The notes below the pieces were generated by a model. It saw only the letters and a list, made by a program, of their open reading frames with translations. It had not been told where the DNA came from and searched no databases. DNA of 64,000 nucleotides from Linnemannia schmuckeri. Lineage: Eukaryota > Mortierellomycota > Mortierellomycetes > Mortierellales > Mortierellaceae. The position numbers and the translations under genes were made by a program. The stretch is taken from NCBI GenBank assembly GCA_029449235.1, contig JANATG010000001.1:558001-622000 (forward strand), in the 5' to 3' direction. This document shows, one piece after another, positions 1 through 8,689 of the stretch (position 1 is its first letter; each line of letters opens with the position of its first letter).

Positions 1-615
1 AGCTATTTTTCTCTTCATTAGAATTCGTCGGCGGACTAGATAGAGAGAGTGAGACGAGTGGAGGCTTGCATGGAGCAAAGGACAACCAAGTGGATCGCCT
101 CTCATCGCCTGCAATCTCCTTGCCATTGCCTACAATCAGTTTGCCCTCACAAATCGTAGTCTACTCTCCTTCAACAGCATTTCTAGCGTTTTCTTGTCTT
201 TAATGCAACGTACATACTGTGACCTCATCTTCTCTATTTTTAGGCTGTCCCTTGAACCTCTACCCAATCTTCTGACTACGTAGGTCATTGTGACCCCTTG
301 CCCGCCCTCTCAAAGATAACCAAGAATTGCTTACTCAAGAACCTCAGCTCGCTAGCCGCGTCAGCAATACCTGGAGATCCACTCTAGTTCTGCTTTCAAG
401 CTGCAACCAACTCCATTTCTCGGCATCCCCAATTTCCTCAAAATTCATGCCATCTATCATCTATCTTACCCCTTCCATCTCTCGTATGCATTCACTGAGA
501 GTCAAGAAACTTTCAAATTCTTGATCGGCATAAACCTGTCAAAGGGGTGTCCAATAACAACCAGAGTCATAAGCCTTTTCTCCTGTCTCATATCCGATTC
601 TTCCTTGTCTCGAGC
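1..615. other. Left-edge sequence without a recognisable gene
   Basis: Only short open frames that resemble nothing I know are present. The last 100 bases lead into the TATA box of the small secreted protein gene. No RNA gene or mobile element is visible. Confidence 0.5.
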
Positions 616-623
616 TATATAAA
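616..623 (+). promoter_or_regulatory. TATA box of the 8-cysteine secreted protein gene
   Basis: TATATAAA lies about 100 bases before the ATG at 725. The GAPDH and NmrA-like genes in this window have similarly placed TATA-like sequences (about 105-125 bases before the ATG). Confidence 0.6.
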
Positions 624-724
624 CAACGTCGCCGCCATGTGCTGTCTCTCCTACATCCTCCTCCTCGACACCAACTCACCAACTAGATAACGGACTTCCG
701 CCTCAAGAACTTTCAATTTCAATC

Positions 725-1006
725 ATGGGATCCACTTTCATTCGATTGGCCGTCCTCTACCTTGCCACCTTGCTGCTGGCAGCTCATGTGGTCGATGCCC
801 TTTGGTGCGCCTGTTACTCTAGTAGCGGCAGGTACGGCATTGCGGTCGATTCCGTAACCAAGGAGTGCTGCAAGGCAACCAATACCGAAAACACCCATGG
901 TTGGCTCGGTAACCCGCAATATTGCGACGCCGGACCTACCCAAGAATTGCAACAAAAAGTCATTGACTGCTGCACATCCAAGGGTGGATACGGAGAGTGC
1001 TCTTAA
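725..1006 (+). CDS. Small secreted cysteine-rich protein (93 aa)
   Basis: I do not recognise a family. Residues 1-25 form a classic signal peptide: a short charged start, a hydrophobic core and a VDA-type cleavage site. The mature part of about 68 residues has eight cysteines, at positions 28, 30, 48, 49, 67, 82, 83 and 92, including two CC pairs. Such an even number suggests four disulfides and a compact extracellular protein. The gene is intronless, has a TATA box about 100 bp upstream and an AATAAA about 90 bp after the stop. It lies next to decayed rRNA fragments and another small secreted cysteine-rich gene, which suggests a fast-evolving accessory block. Small secreted proteins of this form in plant- or animal-associated fungi can be effectors or antimicrobial peptides; nothing here shows which. 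Confidence 0.7.
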   Translation: MGSTFIRLAVLYLATLLLAAHVVDALWCACYSSSGRYGIAVDSVTKECCKATNTENTHGWLGNPQYCDAGPTQELQQKVIDCCTSKGGYGECS

Positions 1007-1094
1007 AATCAAAACAGTAACGTCTTGTTCCATCACTCTGCACGCGCGTCTCTCTCTCTCCCACTCCACACATCTTCATTTTCAAACCATTCTC

Positions 1095-1100
1095 AATAAA
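1095..1100 (+). terminator. Polyadenylation signal AATAAA
   Basis: A canonical AATAAA lies 89 bases after the stop codon of the small secreted protein gene. Confidence 0.5.
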
Positions 1101-1273
1101 AGGTTGCGAATTGAGAAAACACCATCCTCTATCGTTTTTTTTATGAATTCTGAAGAACGCAACATGTTCCATGTTAGTCAAAGCGCCAGAGTTAGAGGAG
1201 CATTGAGTCAGTCTGCGAATTTGTTCTATTTTACTGTCGCGTCATTCCCTATGATCAAGCTCGATGATCGATC

Positions 1274-1331
1274 GACTATTGGCATAATCGGTTGACTCTT
1301 GACATGATCAGTTGCTTTGTTATGATCGGTC
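1274..1331 (+). repeat. Imperfect 20-bp tandem repeat, about three units
   Basis: Three consecutive units with period 20 share the core CATaATCgGTT / CATgATCaGTT / TATgATCgGTC. They directly follow a short palindromic GATCGATCGA stretch. They lie in the spacer between the secreted protein gene and the pyrimidine-rich minisatellite. Confidence 0.5.
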
Positions 1332-1479
1332 AATCCTGAGGATGGATGACTTTGCCCGAAGAAACTAGTTAATTACCCCTGAATTTACCCCAAGGCACCC
1401 CATACACAAATATAGTCCGCAATACCTCAGATAGCCTGATCTTCATATAGTAACTTGATTACATCCTCAAAAACACTCT

Positions 1480-1665
1480 CTCTTGCCTTTGCCCTGCCTT
1501 TGTCTTGACCTGTATCTTGTCTTCGTCTTTCCTGTATCCTACTTTGTCCTTGCCTTATCCTGTTCTGCCTTGCCTACCTTTGTCTTGCTCTTGCCTGTCT
1601 TTGTCTTGCTTTTGTTCTGCCTTTGTCCTGCCTATGCTCTGTCTCAGCCTTGTATCCGCCCTTCA
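1480..1665 (+). repeat. Degenerate CCTTGCCTTTGT-type minisatellite
   Basis: The stretch is built from many variants of (C)CTTG(C)CTTTGTC, for example TGCCTTTGTCTTG and TGCCTTTGTCCTG. It gives a spurious open frame rich in Leu, Val and Cys on the plus strand. It ends shortly before the first rRNA-derived segment. Confidence 0.6.
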
Positions 1666-1750
1666 GAATTGAAACGTCAATCCTCCGTCTGTCCTATCTG
1701 CCCCGTCGAGGTTCGTGACATTCACACAGTGCAACTATTATATCAGTGTA

Positions 1751-1790
1751 TAACAACTGGCTTGTGGCAGCCAAGCTTCATAGCGATGTT

Positions 1791-1826
<36 letters not shown>

Positions 1827-2324
1827 ACTGAAGCAGAATTTAGTTAGTGTTGAATTGTTCACCCACTAATAGGGAACAAGACCTGGGGTTTTGACCATCG
1901 TGAGACAGGTTAGTTTTACCCTACTGATGAAACGTTGTTGCAATAGTAATTGAACTTAGTACGAGAGGAACCGTTCATTCGGATAATTGATATTTGGGCC
2001 TGCCTGAGCAGGCAATGGCCCGAAGCTATCATCCGTTGGGTTATGGCTGAACGCCTCTAAGTCAGAACCCGTGCTAGAACGCGACGGTTACCGCCTTTTC
2101 CGATTTTTAGTTGAATACGAATAGACCCACAGTCCTGAATCTTACAAACGTTGGATTATCTTGTAGAGCAGAAAGGCTCTGTGATGTTCCTGCGAATGTT
2201 AATTTCAAATATAGCACGAGATAAATCTATTGCAGATGACTTTTTCGAACGGGGTGTTGTAAGCAGTAGAATAGCCTTATTGCTACAACTTGCTGAGATT
2301 ACGCCTATAGTTCTATAGATTTGT
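1751..2324 (+). pseudogene. Decayed fragment of the 3' end of large-subunit (25S/28S) rRNA, copy 1
   Basis: Recognised from conserved landmarks in order: ACTGGCTTGTGGCAG, the stretch from TTGCTTTTTGATCC to TCTTCCTATCATAC, CCCACTAATAGGGAAC, the sarcin-ricin loop AGTACGAGAGGAACCG (1958-1973), TTCATTCGGATAATTG, GGCTGAACGCCTCTAAGTC, and the 3' terminus GTTGTAAGCAGTAGAATAGCC. Homology begins abruptly about 570 bases before the mature 3' end. The rest of the rRNA, including 18S and 5.8S, is absent. Small lesions relative to universal sequence (AAGCTTCATAG for AAGCGTTCATAG, altered bases after GGGAAC) show decay. Homology runs a few bases into the presumed 3' external spacer. This is a dispersed rRNA fragment rather than a working rDNA unit. 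Confidence 0.85.
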
Positions 2325-2708
2325 TCGAAAGAACACATATCTTCTCTCTCCTTCATACTCTTTTTTTTCTTCTGCGGGACGATGTTAAAAGGTGGTTAAT
2401 CAAATATGGTGACGAAGTTTGCAGAAAGGTAACAGCCATCTTGTGTGTTATGTGTGCCATTTACTATTAAGAAGGCCAAAGGGATTAAAGAGGTCCAGAA
2501 TAACGATGGGATGTTAAAGAGATCAAAGGGTTGAAAGAAAAAGATGGGTACTAAAAAGATGAAGAACAGAATAGGGTTTCACATTGATGCGGTGAATGAA
2601 AGGAATGGACGACAGGAATAGCAATGTCGATCATTCAGACGGCTATCATGAACAATGAATGAATATTGCAATCTGTAGTTAGTTTAATCACCAATGTAGA
2701 GCAATTTA

Positions 2709-2885
2709 CTAGAGGCAAAAGGTGTAAATCGATCCCTCATCCGCAGGTTTGCAGACGAATGGGCTACAGCAATCAGGAGCTCGTGCATTGCAAGGAGAAC
2801 CCGCCCATGAGCAAGCCTGAACTATGCTAGCTGTGCCGATCACTGCCAGCAATACAATCGTGAGGTAAGTGGCCTTGGGAGTCAT
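2709..2885 (-). CDS. Secreted knottin-like peptide (58 aa)
   Basis: Residues 1-24 are a signal peptide (charged MTPK start, hydrophobic core, VQA cleavage site). The mature peptide is about 34 residues and starts at or just before Cys25. Six cysteines (25, 32, 39, 40, 45, 57) give the spacing C-x6-C-x6-CC-x4-C-x11-C, the C-C-CC-C-C order of inhibitor cystine knots. An ATG 11 codons further upstream is open, but the start at 2885 is preferred: it gives a proper signal peptide, and a CTGACAG acceptor six bases upstream suggests that a 5'-UTR intron removes the earlier ATG. The gene lies between two rRNA-derived fragments, on the opposite strand. The cystine-knot fold is inferred from spacing only. 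Such folds occur in protease inhibitors, antimicrobial peptides and ion-channel ligands, and no target can be assigned. Confidence 0.6.
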   Translation of the reverse strand: MTPKATYLTIVLLAVIGTASIVQACSWAGSPCNARAPDCCSPFVCKPADEGSIYTFCL

Positions 2886-2890
2886 TGTTA

Positions 2891-3047
2891 CTGTCAGTGA
2901 AAAATCTAGCATCACCAAAAAAAAGGCGACATGTTTTAGTACAGTACGCCAGTGTCATCTTGGAAATAAAAGGAAGAGCATCCTCATGTCAAGCGAGAAG
3001 CTTTTCGTTGCTCTCTTCCCGCACAGCATTTGTATGCCATTACATAC
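2891..3047 (-). other. Probable 5'-UTR intron of the knottin-like peptide gene
   Basis: On the minus strand a GTATGT donor at 3047 and a pyrimidine-rich TTTTCACTGACAG acceptor ending at 2891 bracket 157 bases that end six bases before the ATG. The size and both sites match the confirmed-by-frame introns elsewhere in the window. Confidence 0.45.
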
Positions 3048-3216
3048 CGGGATACGCTGTTACCAAGGCTCTTGGTGAGAGTGCTTAGTTGAGATTAAGT
3101 TTCTTGCGACGGTTCTTGCAATAGTTTTTGGGAGCGCTGTGGGGCTTTAGCGAGCCTTGAGTCTTGAGATAGGGTTAGATGTGTGTCGATGCAGAATCCC
3201 GGTAGGTGCGAGTTCT

Positions 3217-3225
3217 TTATATACG
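3217..3225 (-). promoter_or_regulatory. TATA-like box upstream of the knottin-like peptide gene
   Basis: The sequence TTTATATAC contains TATATA, which reads the same on both strands. It lies about 170 bp before the proposed 5'-UTR donor, leaving room for a short first non-coding exon. Confidence 0.35.
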
Positions 3226-3510
3226 CGAAGTGGACGGTAAAAGAAACGAAACAATCGAAAGAGAAAACAATTCAAGGGGAGCATAAATCAAGGGCAAGCA
3301 AAAACCAATGAACAACACCAAAAAAAGGCATCATTGGACGACATCAAGGGACAACATTAAGACATCTGTGAAAAGGCAGACTGCAAGGTAAGAGCTCCTA
3401 AAGAAATGCCCGAAGGGGTGCATGATAGCCATGTGATCCTAGAAGAGCACCTTAACTTGCGAAGATGGAAATGGAAAGCGCGTGGCGATTCTACTCTTAG
3501 CTTACACCAC

Positions 3511-3559
3511 CAAGTTAGGGTCAACTGGCTTGTGGCAGTCAAGCGTTCATAGCGGCGTT

Positions 3560-3595
<36 letters not shown>

Positions 3596-4075
3596 ACTGA
3601 AGCAGACTTCAGTCAGCGTTGAATTGTTCACTCACTAATAGGGAACAAGACCTAGGGTTTATACCATCGTGAGATACGCTAGTTCTACCCTACTGAGTAA
3701 ATGTTGTTGCAGCAGTAATTGAATTTAGTTCATTCGGATAATTAGTATTTGGGCCTGCCTGAGCAGGTAATGGCCCGAAGCTACCATCCGTTGGGCTATG
3801 GCTGGACGCCTCTGTCAGAACCCGTGCTAGAGCATGACGATTACCGCTTTTTGATTTTTAGTTAAATACGAATAGATCTTTGGATCCTGAACCATACTAC
3901 GCGGGGTTATGTTGCAGAGCGGAAAGGCTTTGTGAGGTTTTTGTTAATGTTAATTTCAACTATCGGAAGAGATAAATCCGTTGTAGATGACTTTAATCGA
4001 ACGGGATGTTGTAAGCAGCAGAATAGCCTTATGCCACGATCTGCTGAGATTGAGCCCACTGTTCTATAGATTTGT
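3511..4075 (+). pseudogene. Decayed fragment of the 3' end of large-subunit rRNA, copy 2
   Basis: This aligns by eye along the whole of copy 1 (1751-2324) and carries the same landmarks from AACTGGCTTGTGGCAG to the GTTGTAAGCAGCAGAATAGCC terminus. It keeps AAGCGTTCATAG, which copy 1 has damaged, but lacks 14 bases that hold the sarcin-ricin loop: TTAG joins directly to TTCATTCGG at 3728-3729. It also lost bases in GACGCCTCTGTCAG. Traces of upstream rRNA (AAGTTAGGGTCAACTGG compared with AAGTTACCACAGGGATAACTGG) reach slightly further 5' than in copy 1. A ribosome with this rRNA could not work, so this is a pseudogene fragment. Confidence 0.85.
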
Positions 4076-4741
4076 TTGAAAGAACAACATAAAAAAAAGC
4101 AAAGAATAGTTCGGTACAGAGTCTCTCCGAATACACCTTTCACCATCATTTACATCCTCCCATGAACATCTACATCTTCCTGTCACCACTCCGCTCTTCG
4201 AGCAAAGTCCTTCTCTAGTCCGTTTTCAAACTCACCCCTCGATCCGCAACACCGCCATCAGTAGGAAGGTCGACACGCCAAAGGCATGCAAGACCCCCGG
4301 GATTTTCCTAGGTTATGAGTGCGTTGAGCGAGCTGTTGCCATGAATAAAAGTCCATAACTGAGGTGAGCAATTGCAATTGTATGTGTTAGTTGCACCAAG
4401 TTCGGAGCAAGTTCTATCACGCCTCTACACACCCCATGTGCAGATCCTCATGACCAATCACGGTTGACCAAGTTGTATCAACGTTATAAGGAAGAGAGAA
4501 TGAAAATAAATGTAGATATGGATATGTGTGTGAATACGCATATATATGAGAATAGAATTGAGCTGGTCAGAAGCGTATCCTCTTTATTTCTGAATGCTCG
4601 CAATTTATTTGGCCCTCTTTTCACGCGAGTAAACATGCAGCTGCTGCGACTAGCAACTGCTAAACATCTCACACATGTTGTGCACGTACACAACAAACCA
4701 CGCCTTGATTGCCCTTTTTCGTTTTCAGCATTGTCAACTAG

Positions 4742-5068
4742 GACCGCCTTCAAAGCGAAGCTGTCCTCGCCGCTGGAGCGTTATTCAACAGGCTTGCCAG
4801 ACGAGTCATTTTGGACGGAAAAAAGTCGATGTTGAAGATCCAGGATAAGAAGGAGTGTCATGACATGTGTGTGAAGAGTTGCAGGGTCAGGAGCACTTTG
4901 CAAGGCATAGTATACCTTTTCAAAGATGACAATGACAGCATGAACATCTTCAACAATCACGAGTTTGACAAGGAACTCACACAATTGGCCCAGCTTCTCG
5001 CCGGCTACTTCACTTTTGCCAACAAAACCGTTCAGGCATACATCAAGAACAACTCCAAGAGCCACTAA
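4742..5068 (+). CDS. Possible orphan or 3'-terminal exon, hypothetical protein
   Basis: A continuous frame of about 108 codons begins right after a TTGTCAACTAG acceptor-like site and ends at TAA. It includes an internal ATG at 4811 that gives 85 residues. The translation is soluble, alpha-helical in character and rich in charged residues, with three cysteines. I recognise no family. No first exon with a start codon and matching donor was found upstream, so this could be the remnant of a larger gene, a real small protein from 4811, or chance. The opposite strand is also open here, which weakens the case. Confidence 0.25.
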   Translation, partial: DRLQSEAVLAAGALFNRLARRVILDGKKSMLKIQDKKECHDMCVKSCRVRSTLQGIVYLFKDDNDSMNIFNNHEFDKELTQLAQLLAGYFTFANKTVQAYIKNNSKSH

Positions 5069-5463
5069 ACCATGACTGTCGCGGACCGAGGGGCGATACT
5101 GAGAGCAGAGTAGGCAAGGGCCTAGTCCAAAGACTCGAGGATTTTAGCGGCTTGAGTCGGACGAAGTTAGAGATGATGATTGTGGCCAGACCAGGACCAA
5201 GACGAATGCGTGTTTGCTCCAAGCAATGATAGTTTATACGCTAAACAATGGTCAATGTTGTTTTCTCTTAATCGCGTTTTTTTTAGTGCACGCGCCAAAT
5301 TTTCTGTAGCGATGTTAATAGCTCGCACAGACCATGATGGCATCTAGAATGACTGATCGGTCATCAATTTGCTTGTGTTTCGACATTTACTTGTATTCAA
5401 AATACTTGATGCGAACGACAAATTTTATTTATGCTTTCGACATTGTAACAGCACAGCCTTTAC

Positions 5464-8400
5464 TCAATTGGCACTGGGTTTAAAGAAACTCGCCAGCGGT
5501 TGAGCAGCCACCACCTTCTTCCGCTTGCCGCCTGCAGCTCCACCACGTCCTGACCCCACCGACGACGACGAAGCACTGCGTTTAGGAGCCCCATTCGAAC
5601 TCTGAGACTGAATCGATGCACCGTGTCCCTGCTGCTGCTGGTGCTGTTGCCGCTGTTGCTGCCGCTCTAGCTCTCCTTGCTTCCTATCGTCCTCCAACAC
5701 ACTGAGCGCGAAGTGATAATCCGTGTGCTGTTCCCATTCATGAATCGGGATCTGTTGACCGGGTGCGGGGCACTGAGTGCAAAGCAGCATTGCTGACGCA
5801 GATGGCGTCTCGTCTTGAGCTGCTAGTGGTGGTAAAGGCGAGCGCGGTGGTATTGATCCAGTACATGAGGAAGTTGACGAAGATGTGATAGCTGCCTCAT
5901 GACTCTTGCTCTCCTTGACCATGGGCTGAAAGAACCGCCGTCTCACCCGCATCTCCTTGGACTCGACGGGCGGTTGTGTTCGGTCATCCAGCCCCGACTT
6001 GCTCTTCAATTCCTCCGACAAATCCCTCCCACTCTCAACCTGCTTGGACTGCGTTGACACAGTCGCGTTCAACGGCCGGGCAGACGCCTTGGAAAAGAAC
6101 TTTGTAATGTCGCCCATCGCACTATCGCGCCCGCCTGCGAAATTCGACACCGTCACGGTTAAAAGAATAAGCGGTAAGACTGGCCTCCCTCGCCCAGTCT
6201 CACTGTCCTTGATCAATTTCAACAGTGCGCCCCATATCTTCTTGGTCATCCCCTCCACACCCCCATACTCAAACCGACTCGGAAGCGGCATCGACCTGGT
6301 CCCCTTATGCCGGACCTGAACGCTCGCCCTTGGATCCTTCCCCTCCATCTCCCTTACCGCCATTGGCCCTCCAAAGAACCCCAAGGAAATAGTCCTGGGC
6401 CACCGCTCTGTCTCATCAAACTCTGCATGCATGCGAGCCTCAAGTTCCATACAAACCGAGGAGATCCAGAACTGAATCTCTTCCACATCGTTCAAAGCCG
6501 GGATGAAGGACTTGTGGGAAGTCATGGATTTGGATTTGATTTTCCGGATCCCGATATGATCGATCCCACGACACCATTGCCAGAGTTCTAGTCCTGCTTG
6601 ATCGCCGTATCGTTCTTGAAGTTGTCGGAGTGGGACGGGCCAAAGTTCTGATGCCATTTCGATGTTGTAGTCGGTCTTGATTTGTTTCCCGAATTTGCCA
6701 CCTAAGTTGCGGATCTTGGAGATTTTGAGGTCGTGCAACAGATCCGGGATGTACCTTGGCAGAATAATCGTCTGTCAATAGAAAGAAAATAGATGTTAGA
6801 TACGCTTTGAAGATTTGACGTGAAAAATGCAAAATCTCCAGAAAAATTATTAAAAGTACCTGCTGGAAGGGTTTGTTCATGCCAGAGCCCAGTTTGGCCA
6901 AGAGTCGGTTGTTAGCGATCCCAGCAGAACAGGTGTAGCCGAGCTCATCCTTAACCGTTTGCCTGATCTCGTTACAGTACTCAGCTGCCTTCAGGATCTG
7001 CAATTCGGCCCAGAATTGCTCCTCGAAAGTATCGTCCGGGATTCCGTAGAAAGGCTGCAGGTACTCTATCCTCTGACGACGTTCCTCGGCCTCAGCCTCC
7101 TTTTCGCGCTGCAATTCGTCCTCTGACTTTTCATACGCAGCTCCTTCAACAGGTTTAGGCCTCTGTTCCTGAACAATTGGTTCGTGCTGGATGGTGTCGG
7201 ACTCTATGGGTTTCAAGGGCTGGCTCCAAGTTGTCTCCAAGTCGTTCTCCAAATCCTTAAGGTCCAGATCGAAGTCATCGTCAATCCCTTGCTCATACTC
7301 GCTCTTGTATCCATCATCCTCATTACCATCGCAATTTCTATCCTTCTTTTCAGCAATTTCATCCGCAACCTCCTCATCATCATCATCGTGCTCCAAATCC
7401 CCATTCTCCATCTCAAATTCCTCCTCAACCTGCTCATCTTGAATCCCATCTAAATCCTCAACTTTATCCTCTTCATCATCCTGAAACACAGCACCAGCTG
7501 TAGACGCATTCCCATCGCCATCCCGTGGCATCCCAAAGACGACCCCCGCATGCGAATAATCCCGCTTCCAATCCATCAACACCGCAGACTCCCGATCCCA
7601 TTTCGACAGATCCGCGCCATATTCGTCCATAATCCGCTGGTTAACAACATCAGTCACGTCCATGAAGACTTCGTCGAGTCCTCCCTTTTGATGTTTGGCC
7701 GTGAATTTTCGAAAGACGTTAAAGATTTTGGCGGATGCTTTGCGGTAGGGGTCGAGAGAGACTTTGTGGGTGTATCGGGAGGGTGATGGATAGTAGTCTG
7801 GTTGTGCGTCTCCTGGTCCCAATGTCGCCACATGTGCACACACAAGTTCTATTAACAAAAGAAAGGATATGGAGCTAAGACTCTCAAACACATCAGGAAC
7901 GAAAGTACACGTCCAAGCGACGTGTGGTATGAAAAGCAAAAGTACCTGGACAAAGCAACTTGGCGTCAAAGACGTTGTGGTGAAGACGGGTAATGCCTGC
8001 TTTACGGGCAGCATAGTTAACGGCGATAATGGCGTTCCATTGCTGTGAGACCAGAGGTACATCCGCCGAGAGGCCTAGTCTGATTTGCTCTGTTACAATA
8101 CAAATCACGCGTCGAAAGAAAAAGGACTATTAGTATTGTCATTACTGCCTCACCTTGGTATCACGCGGCAGAAGTGCTAACGTTTATCTCCATCGATATC
8201 ATCCATACCAACTTGTGCAAAGAAACAATCTATGCAGGAATAAAAAACAGAGCGAGGACAAAGCGAGTTAAAAAATTGGTGGCAAAGAACGTAAAGTGAC
8301 TTCTTTTAGCCAAGAATGTAATCGTATTCACATGGCAATAGCAAACAGACCAAGTCATGCTTAACTTACCGAGGTCGATGTGTAGGAAACACTTTCGCCG

Positions 8401-8466
8401 TTTCAATATGGCTGGCACCTGGACACGCGTCGTCGTTGTTGCTGATGCGCTGGTGTTTGTTGCCAT
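5464..8466 (-). CDS. RAD30: DNA polymerase eta (Y-family translesion polymerase)
   Basis: It inserts bases opposite UV photoproducts so that blocked replication can continue in the nucleus. Exons: 8370-8466, 8209-8229, 7946-8089, 6860-7848 and 5464-6771; product 852 aa. The N-terminal motif HIDLDCFFAQVEQIRLGL supplies the first catalytic Asp (D31), and LDEVFMD supplies D146-E147. The fingers/palm stretch around ELGYTCSAGIANN-LLAKLGSGMNKP (codons before 417) and the thumb KIRNLGGKFG are typical of eta. Near the C-terminus is a ubiquitin-binding UBZ finger (residues 748-775, CTQC...HTDYHFAL), then a KRKK basic cluster and a terminal PCNA-binding box QPLASFF (841-847). Odd points are a 21-nt second exon and a long Asp/Glu-rich insertion at about 210-330 inside the palm. 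UBZ plus PIP separates eta from kappa and iota. Confidence 0.93.
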
Positions 8467-8689
8467 CCGAATTACGCAAAAAGAAAGACAATTGACTTCA
8501 GGTGTGATAACTGGATTTCTTTTGACAGACAGAATTAGGAGGAGCAAAGCCACACAAAATTCGTTCAAAACTCCAGACCCGGGAAACAGACAATCCGAAT
8601 GAGGAATGTGCGATTGATATCGACAATGACAGTGTTGAAATATTCGAAGTGCCATGCCAATGTGATGCATCTCCCTTGAATGGCTCCCG

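Noticed and set aside
1483..1869. A 128-codon frame rich in Leu, Val and Cys, possibly a membrane protein
   Set aside because: It is the translation of the pyrimidine minisatellite and runs on into the rRNA-derived segment.
4250..4345. Possible fragment of a Copia-type retrotransposon (reading ...PGIFLGYE)
   Set aside because: Only a six-residue resemblance; no integrase, reverse transcriptase or terminal repeats nearby.
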